A stretch of DNA of 64,000 nt from Sandaracinaceae bacterium (GTDB taxonomy: Bacteria; Myxococcota_A; Polyangia; Polyangiales; Sandaracinaceae), in the NCBI GenBank assembly GCA_020633195.1, contig JACKEC010000016.1:558001-622000 (forward strand). Reading direction: 5' to 3'. Below the pieces are notes generated by a model. It saw only the letters and a program-made list of their open reading frames with translations. It searched no databases and was not told where the DNA came from. Shown in pieces: positions 25,429 to 34,121 of the stretch; position 1 is the first letter of the stretch, and each line of letters starts with the position of its first letter. Made by a program: the position numbers and the translations under genes.

Positions 25429-26814
25429 CTAGCGCTCGGAGGCCGACGTCGGCGCGTAGAGCGCGGGGAGGTCGAGGATCGGCGGCGTCGCGAGCTGCGC
25501 CCGGCTGCGTCCGAGCGCCGCGCGCGCGACGTCGCCGAGCGTCTCGACGCCGGGCCAGTAGGCGCTGCGGATCGTCCGTCGCCAGCCCCTCGGCTTCGCC
25601 TTCGCCGGGGTCTTCGACCACGCCGGCGGTGCCTCGCGCCATCGCTCCAGGGTCGGCACGAACCGCCACAGGTCCTGCTCCTCGGAGACCCAGTCGAGCC
25701 ACGCGAACAGCTGCGGCTCGTCGGAGCCGTCGAGCGCGTCGACGTGCCGAACGAGCTCGTCGCGGAGCCACTCACCGCGCGTCCGGAGCTCGAAGCCGAG
25801 CCAGCTCCACGGCCCATCTCTTCCGTCCGGGAACTGCCCGGCGCGCGCCGTCTCTTCGAGGAGCGTCCGCAGCTCGGCCCCGTTCGAGAGCGGACCCACG
25901 ACGATCTTCCCTCCCTTGCCGTGCCCCAGGAGCGCCGCCTCGCCGCGCTCGCTCATGAGCGAGGCGAAGGCCGTCTGGTCGCGCACGATGGTCTCGAGCC
26001 GGAGGTCGGGATGCCCCCAGCCCGTGCCGGACCCACGCGCCCTGACGTTGGGCAGGGTCGCGGCGAGCGGGGCGGCCCACGGCAGCAGCACGAACGAGTC
26101 GCGGTAGTCGGCGAGCAGATCCGCGAATGCCGTGCGCGCGAGGTCCCCGCCGTCGACCACCGCGTGCTGGAGCGCGACGCCGATGGCCGCCCACCAGTCG
26201 CTGCGCCTCCGGAGCAGCTCGACCACCCAGCCCCACGCGGGAGCCACGTCGTCTCGGTGCAAGGGGACGACGGGAGCCTCGAAGTACGCCGCGTCGGGGT
26301 AGGAGCCGAGGAGGGCGTCCCGAAGCTCGGAGGCGGTCGCGAACTCGGGATGGACCCCGAGCGCGTAGTCGAGCCGGATCTTCGGGCCGCTCGGGGCCAC
26401 GGGCTTCGTCGGCGCCGCGGCGGGGGGCTCGGGCGCCTCGACGAACCGCGCCTCGTGCCCGGCGCACTTCCACGGCGCGTCGACCTGACCGAGCGACCTC
26501 CACCCGCCGAGGTGGACCGACGCCCAGCCGCAGCGACAGAAGTACGCGCGCGAGCGTTGGTTCACTGCTGACCCGTCGAGGTGCGGCGAGCTCGCCGGAT
26601 CGGTCGACGCGTGGAGCGCCTCGGCGACGTGCCTCGAGGGAGGCAGCTTGTCCGGCGCCACGCGCCCGTCCGCGTGTCGGACGTAGGCCCCGCAGGCCTC
26701 GCACACGAGCCGGCTGCAGCCGACGCGCGGCGGGGCGCCGTCGTTCGCGAGGCCCGCGCCGACGGGCAGCTCGATGTCGAGCCCTACGAGGGCCGCTGGC
26801 GAGCACGTCTCCAT
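25429..26814 (-). CDS. Hypothetical protein with Cys-rich N-terminus (461 aa)
   Basis: A 461-aa cytosolic protein of unknown family. The first 130 residues contain clustered cysteines (CSRLVCEACGAYVRHADG; YFCRCGWASVHLGG; WKCAGHE), probably one or two zinc-binding sites. The rest is Trp-rich and helical, ending LDLPALYAPTSASER. Similar isolated proteins often turn up in Myxococcota as members of large paralogous groups, but this is not testable here. The ATG follows the TGA of a 43-aa lipoprotein gene by 1 nt, so the two are coupled. Confidence 0.65.
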   Translation of the reverse strand: METCSPAALVGLDIELPVGAGLANDGAPPRVGCSRLVCEACGAYVRHADGRVAPDKLPPSRHVAEALHASTDPASSPHLDGSAVNQRSRAYFCRCGWASVHLGGWRSLGQVDAPWKCAGHEARFVEAPEPPAAAPTKPVAPSGPKIRLDYALGVHPEFATASELRDALLGSYPDAAYFEAPVVPLHRDDVAPAWGWVVELLRRRSDWWAAIGVALQHAVVDGGDLARTAFADLLADYRDSFVLLPWAAPLAATLPNVRARGSGTGWGHPDLRLETIVRDQTAFASLMSERGEAALLGHGKGGKIVVGPLSNGAELRTLLEETARAGQFPDGRDGPWSWLGFELRTRGEWLRDELVRHVDALDGSDEPQLFAWLDWVSEEQDLWRFVPTLERWREAPPAWSKTPAKAKPRGWRRTIRSAYWPGVETLGDVARAALGRSRAQLATPPILDLPALYAPTSASER

Positions 26815-26815
26815 C

Positions 26816-26947
26816 TCACGTCACCCGTCGTGCGTCGTCGGGGCTCATGGGCACCTCCGCTCCGGGGAGGAAGTCCGTGCGCAGCTCCGCGGGCTCGCAC
26901 CCCGCGAGCACCGCGAGGAGCACGAGCCGAGCGAGCGCTCCACGCAT
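26816..26947 (-). CDS. Small lipoprotein (43 aa)
   Basis: An unannotated-size ORF of 43 codons starts with ATG at 26947. It has a textbook lipoprotein signal (MRGALARLVLLAVLAGC, Cys17) followed by only 26 mature residues (EPAELRTDFLPGAEVPMSPD...). Its stop precedes the ATG of the 461-aa gene by a single base. The mature peptide is too short for a domain, so a linker, toxin-like or entericidin-like role is possible; none is indicated by sequence. Confidence 0.6.
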   Translation of the reverse strand: MRGALARLVLLAVLAGCEPAELRTDFLPGAEVPMSPDDARRVT

Positions 26948-27072
26948 GTCCACGATGGTACTCCCCGCTACCCGAGATCGCGCTGTGCGCGGTGAGCCGC
27001 GCGAGCGCGAGCAAAGCCACCGAACCTCCCCCTCGGCGTCGGCCCTCGGCGACGGTACGCTGTGGCCTGCAC

Positions 27073-29775
27073 ATGCGGTGGCGTAGCGCGCTCGTCTGGC
27101 TCACGACCATGCTCTGCCTCGCGGGGGGCTGCGACCCGGTCCCGAGCAGCTCGCCCGTGGAGACCACGCCGCCCGTCGGCGGCGATGGGCCGGCGAACGA
27201 GCTGCCGCTCTTGCCGATGCGGGCGGGCCTCCGGCTGAGCTCTCTGAGCGGGGGCCGGCGAGACCGCTGGGAGGTCATCCGCGTGACCGACGACGGAGTC
27301 GCGGTGACGAGCGAGGGCAGGTTCGCGCGCTCCGAGCACGGCTGGGGTCACCTCGACCCGCTGATCTACAGGATCGGGGCCACCGGCCGGCGCGAGCTCT
27401 CGGAGGTCCTGGACGGGGCGGTGCTCGACGTGCCGGACACGGTCCGCGTCGGCATGACCTGGCGCAGCGGGCCCTTCGAGCTCGAGGTGACGGCGCGCGA
27501 GGAGGGGGTCGCCACGCGGCTCGGCCCGCGAACCGTGTGGACCATCGCGCGCTCCGGCGTCGAGGAGCGCTACATCGAGGGCGTCGGCCCGTGGCTCGAC
27601 GAGCTCGTCTCCGCCGTGGTCCCGCTCGAGGCGAGCGCGCCGCTCCCGGTCATCCCCTCGGTGTCGGTCGGCGAGCCGTTCATGGAGCTCGACGAGGGGG
27701 TCGACGTCGTCGAGGCCTACGCCCGCGACGACGGCCTGACGGTGACACTGACCACGGGCTCGGTGACGTGCCTCGCCGTCCGGATCCGCGACGGCGCGTG
27801 GACGGCGAGCCCCCTCCCCACGGTCGACCACGGCTCCGATCCGGGGGACCCGCTGAGCTCGTTGTCGAACGGCTGCCACGTGACGGTGACGGCCTCGGGG
27901 AACCTCGCGCCCTGGGCGCCGCCCGAGGAGCTCTGGATGAACGAGAACGGGGATCTCTTCCGGGCGCCCTCCGGGGGGCTGACCGATGTGCACCTGTTCG
28001 GGGTCCCCGGTGACTTCGAGCCGCACGTCCTGCAGCGGGGGCCGCTCCGGACATGGCAGTCGCACCCGTGGCGCGCGCCCACCGACCTCGTGGACTACCG
28101 CGACGACCTGCTCCTCACGGTGACCCGCTTCGCGCCGCGCACCGCGCGCCCCGAAGGGGGCCTGCGCGTGGCGGGCACGCTGGGCAGCGATGGAACGCTC
28201 CCGTTCCTGTACGTCGACGCGGAGGGCCGCGCGGCCATAGCGACGCTGGACGCGGCCCGCGGGGTCGTGACCCGCGCGGCCGTGGCGCCGCCGGCGCCGG
28301 GAGCGGTGACGGTCCGCGTCCACCGGGGCGGGCGCGATCGGCTGACCGCGACCGCCGAGGGCGCCATCCTCGCGCGCGGCTCCGATGGTGGCTTCACTCG
28401 GATCGCCACCGTGGAGGTCCCGCCCGCTCACACCATCGTGGGAGCGGCGCGGATGGGTGAGCTCGACCCGCGCGGCCTCCTCGTGGTGACGCGCTCGGTG
28501 TCCCCGCGGGAGCCCGGCGACTCCTCGCCCGAGCGGTCGCACCTGTTCCGCGTCGAGCTCGGCGTCGAGGCGCCCGAGCCGATGGCGCCCGCGGCCGCCG
28601 TCATCGCGACCGCGGCGGGTCGGGAGGCGTTGGTGTGCTGGCCCCCGACCGAGGAGCCGCTGGACGTGACGGGGTGGGTCTTCGCCGGTCGCCCCGCGGC
28701 GGCCGTCGTCCCTGTGCCGGACGAGCCCGGCTGCGCCCTCGTCTTTCGAGACCTCGCCGCGATCGACGTGACCGAGGCGCTGCTCGTGGAGGGTCCGATC
28801 CCGGGCGTCGGGCGCGCGCTGGTGACGGTCGACGCGGCGCCGCACGACCCGGTCTTCGGGGTCTCGTCCGCGGGGGCGATCTTCGGGGACGAGGTGGTCA
28901 CCGACGCGCTCGGGCTCCCCCTCCGCTATCGCGCCACGCGAGGGGAAACCCACCCCGACGCGACGGGAGCGGGCGCGTGGGTCGCGACGCTGCGCGAAGA
29001 CACCTACGGGGCCACGCTCGAGCTCCCGGACGGAACCTGGCTCGAGGCGCTCCAACCGACCCCGGAGGCGCCCGTGGCCGCCGCGGTCACGATCGGGCAG
29101 CCGCTCGTCGGCGGCGGCGTCGCGCTGACCTACCGCGACGGAAGCGTCGTCGAGCAGGCGGCGGTGCGACCGGACGGAACCCCGCTCTCCGTCACCCTGC
29201 CGCCCTCCTACCGTCCCTTCGGGGGCGGCGCGCTGTGCATGCTGGGGAGCGGGCGCGTGTGCATGCTCTACGCGGATGGCTTGCACTGCGCGCGGCCGGA
29301 CGGCACCGAGACGGTCATCGCGGTCAGCCTGCCGACCGGTGAGGCGGCCACGGGGTGCCAGGAGATCGCGGAGGGGATCGTGGTGGCCTACGCCCCGTTC
29401 GGCCCGGGCTACGTCGTCGTCGATGTCGACGCGGAAGGCACGTTGACGTCGGGCCCCGAGGAGCTGAGGTCGCTCCGGTGGGTCGCCGGCGACCTCGTCA
29501 CGCCTCTCCTCGACGGCCGCTGGGTGCGGCTGACGCCGACCGGCCTCGAGGACCTCGAGATCCCCGGCCTCACGCCCGCGCTCCCCATCCTGGATCTAGC
29601 GGCGACGGACGACGTCTGGATCGTCTCCACCGCGACGGCCGACCTCCGCGTCCCGCGTCGTTGGAGCCTGCTCCCCCTGCGTCGCGTGACCCGTGAGCGT
29701 TCAGCAGCCTGCTTGATTCGCGCTCCGCCTCAGTGCCAGGGCACCGGGGCGCCGGGGACGTCGCCCGCCTCGTAG
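27073..29775 (+). CDS. Large lipoprotein of unknown function, C-terminus altered by repeat
   Basis: A 900-aa exported lipoprotein (LAGGC, Cys20). The mature part is almost all beta strand, with many short blocks such as DDGLTVTLTTGSVTCLAVRI, PGDSSPERSHLFRVELGVEA and GGALCMLGSGRVCMLYADGL, consistent with a beta-propeller or beta-sandwich series; no catalytic motif is recognised. The last about 40 residues (from RRWSLLPLRR) are read through a decayed family A repeat at 29661-29713 and then 46 nt into the convergent gene, so the natural C-terminus was probably near residue 860. The start is the ATG 125 nt from the divergent lipoprotein gene. Confidence 0.75.
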   Translation: MRWRSALVWLTTMLCLAGGCDPVPSSSPVETTPPVGGDGPANELPLLPMRAGLRLSSLSGGRRDRWEVIRVTDDGVAVTSEGRFARSEHGWGHLDPLIYRIGATGRRELSEVLDGAVLDVPDTVRVGMTWRSGPFELEVTAREEGVATRLGPRTVWTIARSGVEERYIEGVGPWLDELVSAVVPLEASAPLPVIPSVSVGEPFMELDEGVDVVEAYARDDGLTVTLTTGSVTCLAVRIRDGAWTASPLPTVDHGSDPGDPLSSLSNGCHVTVTASGNLAPWAPPEELWMNENGDLFRAPSGGLTDVHLFGVPGDFEPHVLQRGPLRTWQSHPWRAPTDLVDYRDDLLLTVTRFAPRTARPEGGLRVAGTLGSDGTLPFLYVDAEGRAAIATLDAARGVVTRAAVAPPAPGAVTVRVHRGGRDRLTATAEGAILARGSDGGFTRIATVEVPPAHTIVGAARMGELDPRGLLVVTRSVSPREPGDSSPERSHLFRVELGVEAPEPMAPAAAVIATAAGREALVCWPPTEEPLDVTGWVFAGRPAAAVVPVPDEPGCALVFRDLAAIDVTEALLVEGPIPGVGRALVTVDAAPHDPVFGVSSAGAIFGDEVVTDALGLPLRYRATRGETHPDATGAGAWVATLREDTYGATLELPDGTWLEALQPTPEAPVAAAVTIGQPLVGGGVALTYRDGSVVEQAAVRPDGTPLSVTLPPSYRPFGGGALCMLGSGRVCMLYADGLHCARPDGTETVIAVSLPTGEAATGCQEIAEGIVVAYAPFGPGYVVVDVDAEGTLTSGPEELRSLRWVAGDLVTPLLDGRWVRLTPTGLEDLEIPGLTPALPILDLAATDDVWIVSTATADLRVPRRWSLLPLRRVTRERSAACLIRAPPQCQGTGAPGTSPAS
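29661..29713 (-). repeat. Repeat family A, decayed copy A3
   Basis: GGAGCCTGCTCC, then GTGACCCGTGAGCGTTC, then AGCAGCCTGCT occur in the same order as in A2 but with the hexamer tract and the segment between shortened. It is an internally deleted family A element lying in the 3' end of the 900-aa lipoprotein gene. Confidence 0.8.
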
Positions 29776-30770
29776 CGCTGCATCATCCCGGCGCTCGTGA
29801 CGTAGAGGTCGGTGCAGGTGAGGGGGCCGGCGCCGAACTCGACGTTCGCGATCGAGCGGACGTTCATCAACAGCGTCGTCGGGCTCGAGCCGTCGGGCGA
29901 GAGACGGATCAGGCGTCCGCCGGAGCTCTGCGAGCCGACGTACACGTTGCCGTCGGCGTCGAGGGCCAGGCCGTCGGCGGAGCCGAGGCCGGTGGCGAAC
30001 GTGGCCCGCGCGGTCTCGGCGCCTGCCGTCAAGGTGAGGCGGTGGAGGACGCCGGTGGCGTAGCTCGCGACGAGGAGGGTGCCGTCGGGGAGGAACGCGA
30101 CGCCGTTGGCGCTCGCGATCGTGGTCGTGGTCACCTCCGTCGGGGTGCCGCCGGGCGCCAGGCGATACACGCGGCCCGCGGAGAAGTCGCTGTAGTAGAG
30201 GGCGTCGTCCGGCCCGACGGTCAGGCCGTTCGGTGAGCCGCCGGTCGCGACGGTGGTGGCGGCCGGCGTCGCGGCGGTCAGGTCGATCGCGCGGACCCCC
30301 GTCCCCGGGACGCCGACGTAGAGGGTCTCGTTGGCCGCGTCGAGCGCCAGCCCCCAGACGGTGCCGCCCCCGACGGAGACCCACGCGTTCTCGGGCGTGC
30401 CACCCGGCTGCAGCCGACCGACGGCGCCGGTCTGCGAGTAGTACAGGGTGCCGTCCCGCGCGATGACGAGACCCTCGGTGCCCCCGATGCCCGACACGTC
30501 CGGACGCGCGCTCCCGCAGCTCGGGCCGCCCGCGTCGACGTCGCCGCCCGCGTCGAGCCCTCCGCCGGCGTCGACATCGCCCGCGTCCAGCCCCTCGCCC
30601 GCGTCCGCGCCCGCGTCGACCCCCGCGCCCGCGTCGTCCGAGGTCCCCGCGTCGATCCCGACGCCGGTGTCGGCCACGGCGGCGTCGGTCCCTCCGGTGC
30701 CGTCATCGCACGCGGCGAGGACGAGGAGGGAGAGCAGGGAGAGCGCCAGCGGGAGTCGGGTCTCGAGCAT
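29730..30770 (-). CDS. SMP-30/NHL-type beta-propeller lipoprotein
   Basis: A 346-aa lipoprotein (lipobox LAAC, Cys21). A long Asp/Ala/Gly stalk (residues 25-85; repeated DAG) leads to a six-bladed propeller with repeating G-x-A-x-D-x2-G-x-L-Y units, for example GTVWGLALDAANETLYVGVP, GLTVGPDDALYYSDFSAGRV and GLALDADGNVYVGSQSSGGR. The repeats resemble SMP-30/gluconolactonase and NHL proteins. Because binding residues of true lactonases cannot be assigned, the role may be binding only. It converges with the 900-aa lipoprotein gene, overlapping it by 46 nt. Confidence 0.8.
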   Translation of the reverse strand: MLETRLPLALSLLSLLVLAACDDGTGGTDAAVADTGVGIDAGTSDDAGAGVDAGADAGEGLDAGDVDAGGGLDAGGDVDAGGPSCGSARPDVSGIGGTEGLVIARDGTLYYSQTGAVGRLQPGGTPENAWVSVGGGTVWGLALDAANETLYVGVPGTGVRAIDLTAATPAATTVATGGSPNGLTVGPDDALYYSDFSAGRVYRLAPGGTPTEVTTTTIASANGVAFLPDGTLLVASYATGVLHRLTLTAGAETARATFATGLGSADGLALDADGNVYVGSQSSGGRLIRLSPDGSSPTTLLMNVRSIANVEFGAGPLTCTDLYVTSAGMMQRYEAGDVPGAPVPWH

Positions 30771-30815
30771 CGGCGCATCTTGCAGGGTTTCCCCAGATGC
30801 TCAACCGAGTTGCGC

Positions 30816-31427
30816 TCAGGGGCCCGCCGGAGCTTCCTCGGCGGCTTCGCTCGCGGGCGCTTCGCTCGCGGGCCCCTCGCTCGTTGGCGGAATGGTCGGA
30901 AAGACGTCGACCGGCGCGGGCGCCGCGGGGGTGGCCTGCTCCGATCGGAGCATGAACACCTTCACCGCGTCGGCGGCCACCTGGATGGTGCACGTCGCCG
31001 CGAGGTCGGGCTCGAAGCCCTCACCCTCGGCGGCGGGCGTGAGGGTGAGCTCGTCGCGACACGAAGCGGCGACGACGTGACCGAGCGGCTCGTCGACGGT
31101 GACCCGGATCCGCCGCGGCCCGCGGAGCATCGGGGGGAGGCCGTCCCCGCCGCCGCTCCGGATGTCGCCGACCTCGAGCGTGATCGTGTACTGGATCGCG
31201 TCCTGCCCGACGTTCAGCGTCCCCGCCTGCGTCTCCTCGGTCGCCGGCCCCTCGTCGGCGCCGAGCGTGAGGTGCGGATCGCTCAGCGCCGAGGTGCGGT
31301 GCCAGTCGAGGATCACCGCCCCGGGCGCGGTGGGCGTGTCGGCGCACCCCGTCGCCGCGGAGGCGATCAGCAGGGCGACGAGGAGGCTCCGCCGTGGCGC
31401 GAGCGCGATGAGGTGAGCGGGGATCAC
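30816..31427 (-). CDS. Hypothetical lipoprotein (203 aa)
   Basis: An exported lipoprotein from the GTG at 31427, supported by GGAG 9 nt upstream; signal LLIASAATGC, Cys28. A beta-rich domain (QYTITLEVGDIRSGGGDG; RIRVTVDEPLGHVVAASCRD) is followed by a Pro/Ala/Glu tail (EGPASEAPASEAAEEAPAGP). No family is recognised. It precedes the propeller lipoprotein by 45 nt on the same strand, so they may be co-transcribed. Confidence 0.65.
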   Translation of the reverse strand: MIPAHLIALAPRRSLLVALLIASAATGCADTPTAPGAVILDWHRTSALSDPHLTLGADEGPATEETQAGTLNVGQDAIQYTITLEVGDIRSGGGDGLPPMLRGPRRIRVTVDEPLGHVVAASCRDELTLTPAAEGEGFEPDLAATCTIQVAADAVKVFMLRSEQATPAAPAPVDVFPTIPPTSEGPASEAPASEAAEEAPAGP

Positions 31428-31635
31428 GAGCGTGCTCCAGGGGGGGAGGATGAGCCGCGCCGACCGGGTCCGCAAAGGACCGCGCGGTCCGCGCTCGTGC
31501 CCAACCGGGGAGGGTGCGCGGAGATTCCGCGTTGGAACGACCCCTCCAGAAATCAGCTCTACTGCCCGAGTCGTGGGTGATGGCCTGCAAAGCGAATCGC
31601 CACGCGTCGCAGCCCGGCAGAGCGAGCGAAGCCGC

Positions 31636-32892
31636 TCAGGCGCAGCGCTGGTAGGGCACGACGTCCTCCCGCACCCCGGCCACCGGCGCGCTCTTGAGAG
31701 CGAGCCTCACGATCTCCATGAGGTCGGCCTCCGGGCCGAGCTCGCCTCGGACCCGCTCGAGCATCGCTCTCGCCTCGCGCTCGCTCCACGACATCGAGCG
31801 CAGCGCCTGGTGCGCGTCACGCATCACCGACGCGCCCGGGCCCTCGATCGGCGAACCGTAGGGTCGCCCATCGGCGTGCCGATACACGAAGCCCTCGCTG
31901 AACCGCCCGCTCACATCGAGCGCACCGGCGTGCGCCGCGCGGTGATGCGCCGAGCACAGCCCCACGAGGTTCTCCGGATGGTGATCGCCCCCCTCGCTGC
32001 GGTGTCGCACGTGATGGAGGTGCAGATACGCCGAGTTCGAGCAGCCGGGCACTGCGCAGCGGTGGTGCTGACGCCGCTCCACCTGCCGTCGCGTCTTGGG
32101 CGGGATCGTCTTCGACGCGCGCTTCGCCGGCCCCTCGCCGTCGACGACGCCGACGTGCTCCCCGTCGCAGCAGGCCATCGCCACGGTCACGTCATCGACC
32201 GGGACCGACTCTCCGGCGGCGTCGATCACCGCACCGCGGTGCGCGTCGATCGTCAGCGCGATCTGATAGGGCGCGCGCCCCGACTCACCCTCACCATCGC
32301 CGCTGAGATAGGCGAGCATCGCGTGGGTCACGAAGGTCGAGTCGTCGACGGACGCGCCCGCCGAGATCACGGCCCGCTCCCTCGCCGCCAGGAGAAGCGC
32401 GTAGGCGTCGGGCAGCAGCTCGAGGGTGACGCGGTGCGGAACCAGCGCCGGCTCCGGCTCGTCGGTCGGGAGGTCTCCGGGCTGCCGACCCGCGACCTCG
32501 CGCTGGACCTCCGAGCCGGTCTTCCCCTCGACGCTGGCGAGCCACTCGGCCTCCGTCTCCGGCGTCGCGACCCGGCAGAGCTCGCGCACCACCGTGTACA
32601 CGACGTCGCCCTCGGCGAAGGCCCGATTCAAACGCGGAAGCTGTCGCAGCGCGCGCGCGACGCGGAGCCGGTCCTCGACGCCGCGGGGCCCGAAGCCGAA
32701 GACCCGCGCCCCGTACTCGCGCATGGACGCGTAGCCGTGGAGGCGCTCGACCTGCAGCTCGTCGCCGCGCAAGAGCCACTCCAGGAGCGCGTGGTCATGC
32801 TGGTTCCGGGCCCGCGCCATGCGTCGGAGGACGGCGTCGACGGCTTCGGCGGTGAGGGTGGAGCCGGCGTCTTCGGGGAGAACACTACCCAT
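31636..32892 (-). CDS. DUF222 / HNH endonuclease (13E12 family type)
   Basis: A 418-aa protein with an N-terminal helical DUF222 domain (about 20-250) and a C-terminal HNH nuclease: RRQHHRCAVPGCSNSAYLHL followed by HHVRHRSEGGDHHPENLVGL and CSAHHRAAH, with the zinc-ligand cysteines and the catalytic His pair. Such proteins make up dispersed repeat families in Actinobacteria and Myxococcota; their biological target is unknown. ATG at 32892 is directly downstream of a good promoter and gives a nearly leaderless message. A truncated paralogue lies at 56018-56787 with about 90% identity by eye. Confidence 0.9.
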   Translation of the reverse strand: MGSVLPEDAGSTLTAEAVDAVLRRMARARNQHDHALLEWLLRGDELQVERLHGYASMREYGARVFGFGPRGVEDRLRVARALRQLPRLNRAFAEGDVVYTVVRELCRVATPETEAEWLASVEGKTGSEVQREVAGRQPGDLPTDEPEPALVPHRVTLELLPDAYALLLAARERAVISAGASVDDSTFVTHAMLAYLSGDGEGESGRAPYQIALTIDAHRGAVIDAAGESVPVDDVTVAMACCDGEHVGVVDGEGPAKRASKTIPPKTRRQVERRQHHRCAVPGCSNSAYLHLHHVRHRSEGGDHHPENLVGLCSAHHRAAHAGALDVSGRFSEGFVYRHADGRPYGSPIEGPGASVMRDAHQALRSMSWSEREARAMLERVRGELGPEADLMEIVRLALKSAPVAGVREDVVPYQRCA

Positions 32893-32898
32893 TGACCG

Positions 32899-32926
32899 AT
32901 GGTAGCAGAACAGGTGTTCAGTGCAA
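32899..32926 (-). promoter_or_regulatory. Probable sigma-70-like promoter of the HNH gene
   Basis: On the minus strand TTGCAC (32926-32921) and TACCAT (32904-32899) are separated by 16 bp in an unusually AT-rich stretch for this genome. Transcription would begin at about 32892, at the ATG itself. The deletion in copy C2 removes this region entirely. Confidence 0.5.
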
Positions 32927-33205
32927 CAGGTTTCTTGTTTGAAATGCGATTTGTGTGCACGTCGCCAGCGGCCGCCATCCCGCGGGGGGCTGGGGGGAAC
33001 CCCCAGTGAGGCGCGCAACGCGCGCCGCGGCCCAACGGCGCTCACGGTCGCCGACGGGACGGCGTGCGCCACGGCGTTCGCATCGGGCACCCCCGTCTTC
33101 GCCGCCTCCCTCGTAGCCCACACGAACCAGCGGCCGTCGCCGATTGGTGCGGAGCGCTCCACCGGTCTGGGCGCACCGACCCACGACTACGTCAGGAGAG
33201 CCAGA

Positions 33206-33268
33206 GACTCGAGGTCTGTCGATCAACCGCCTCCGGCGATTTCTCTCCGCTTCGCGTCGTCGGACTCA
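33206..33268 (-). repeat. Repeat family B, copy B3 (internally deleted)
   Basis: In inverted orientation this copy has the ATCGACAGA end, the GGCGATTT half and the CGACGACGCGAAGC arm. The middle part with the GGGGCTTGCCCC hairpin is missing (about 40 bp). It pairs with B4 in the same order as B2 with B1. Confidence 0.88.
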
Positions 33269-33371
33269 AGGTCTGTCGATAAATCGCCTCAGGCGATTTC
33301 TCTCCGGCGAGGGGCAAGCCCCTCGCGCTCCCCACTGAGATCCCTCGGTCGCTTCGCGCCCTCGGGACTCA
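33269..33371 (-). repeat. Repeat family B, copy B4
   Basis: A full unit with the CGAGGGCGCGAAGCGACC arm, nearly identical to B1 but inverted. Its TGAGTCC end supplies the TGA stop of the PilZ gene at 33369. Confidence 0.93.
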
Positions 33372-34121
33372 GTCGCCGTAGCGGAACGGCGGCCGGTCCT
33401 TGAGGAAGTGCGACAGCGCGTTTCGGTCCGTGTCCGAGAGGCGCTCGAAGCGCACGCCCATGCCGGCGGGCAGCTCGTCCGGTCGGTAGCGCGGCGCGCG
33501 GACCCAGGCGACCACCGCGTCGGTCGCGATCCGGTAGCCGTCGGGCAGCAGGAACGAGAGGACCAGCTCGGTGCCGACCATCAGCGGCGTGTCCGTGGCG
33601 ACGAACAGGCCGCCCGCCGAGAGGTCGCCGGTGACGCCCGAGTAGAAGCGGTTCGCGCCTTCGAGGCCGACCTCGACCTCGAGCTCGGCGCGAAGGGCTT
33701 CGCGGCGCTCGTGCGCGTCCGGCGGGCTCGAGGGCTTCACCCGGGACGACGTGAGCAAGAAGGGCTCGGTCGAGTCCTCGAAGCGCGGGTCGTCGCCGAG
33801 CTCGCGGGCGAGCGCGCTGCGCGCCGGGTGGACGAGCGCGAGCGCGCGGCTGACGCCCTTGGCCACGTCCTCGCGCGCGGCCCACTTCGGCTCGTCGAGG
33901 ATCTCGCGCAGGCCCTCGTTGGCTCGCGAGAGGCAGTCGTGGATCTTCTGGAGGTCGCCGACCTCGGCCGAGAAGAGCGCCGCGACGACCCCCGACAGGC
34001 GCTTGCCGAGCTCGGGCTCCTCCGTCGCCACCGCGCTCATCAGCGCGGCGATCTTCTGCCGGGCGTCGCGGGCCGCTTCGAGCCCGCCTCGCTTCAGCTC
34101 GCTGGTCGCGGGGCTCGTCAC
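33369..34121 (-). CDS. PilZ-domain protein (TIGR02266-like), first of a pair
   Basis: A 250-aa protein with a helical N-terminal region (residues 1-120) and a C-terminal PilZ domain of the Myxococcus-type paralogous family: NRFYSGVTGDLSAGGLFVAT, then LVLSFLLPDGYRIATDAVVA and GMGVRFERLSDTDRNALSHF. PilZ domains bind cyclic di-GMP, but the N-terminal RxxxR motif is not clearly present here, so binding is uncertain. Start GTG at 34121 overlaps the stop of the second PilZ gene (GTGA). Its own stop is provided by repeat B4. Confidence 0.85.
   Translation of the reverse strand: MTSPATSELKRGGLEAARDARQKIAALMSAVATEEPELGKRLSGVVAALFSAEVGDLQKIHDCLSRANEGLREILDEPKWAAREDVAKGVSRALALVHPARSALARELGDDPRFEDSTEPFLLTSSRVKPSSPPDAHERREALRAELEVEVGLEGANRFYSGVTGDLSAGGLFVATDTPLMVGTELVLSFLLPDGYRIATDAVVAWVRAPRYRPDELPAGMGVRFERLSDTDRNALSHFLKDRPPFRYGD

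Larger units (their letters stand above)
31571..33200 (-). repeat. Repeat family C, copy C1: full DUF222-HNH unit
   Basis: A segment repeated at 55954-57000 in the same orientation. It holds an intact HNH gene plus about 65 bp downstream and about 300 bp upstream that are also conserved, including the block from GGGGGGAACCCCCAGTGAGG through CACCGGTCTGG. The spacer 32893-33205 carries only this upstream flank. Conservation outside the gene shows the duplicated unit is larger than the gene, as in the 13E12 repeats of mycobacteria. Confidence 0.8.

Noticed and set aside
31428..31570. Possible small gene between the lipoprotein and the HNH unit
   Set aside because: No frame has a credible start, ribosome site and coding bias; it appears to be plain spacer.
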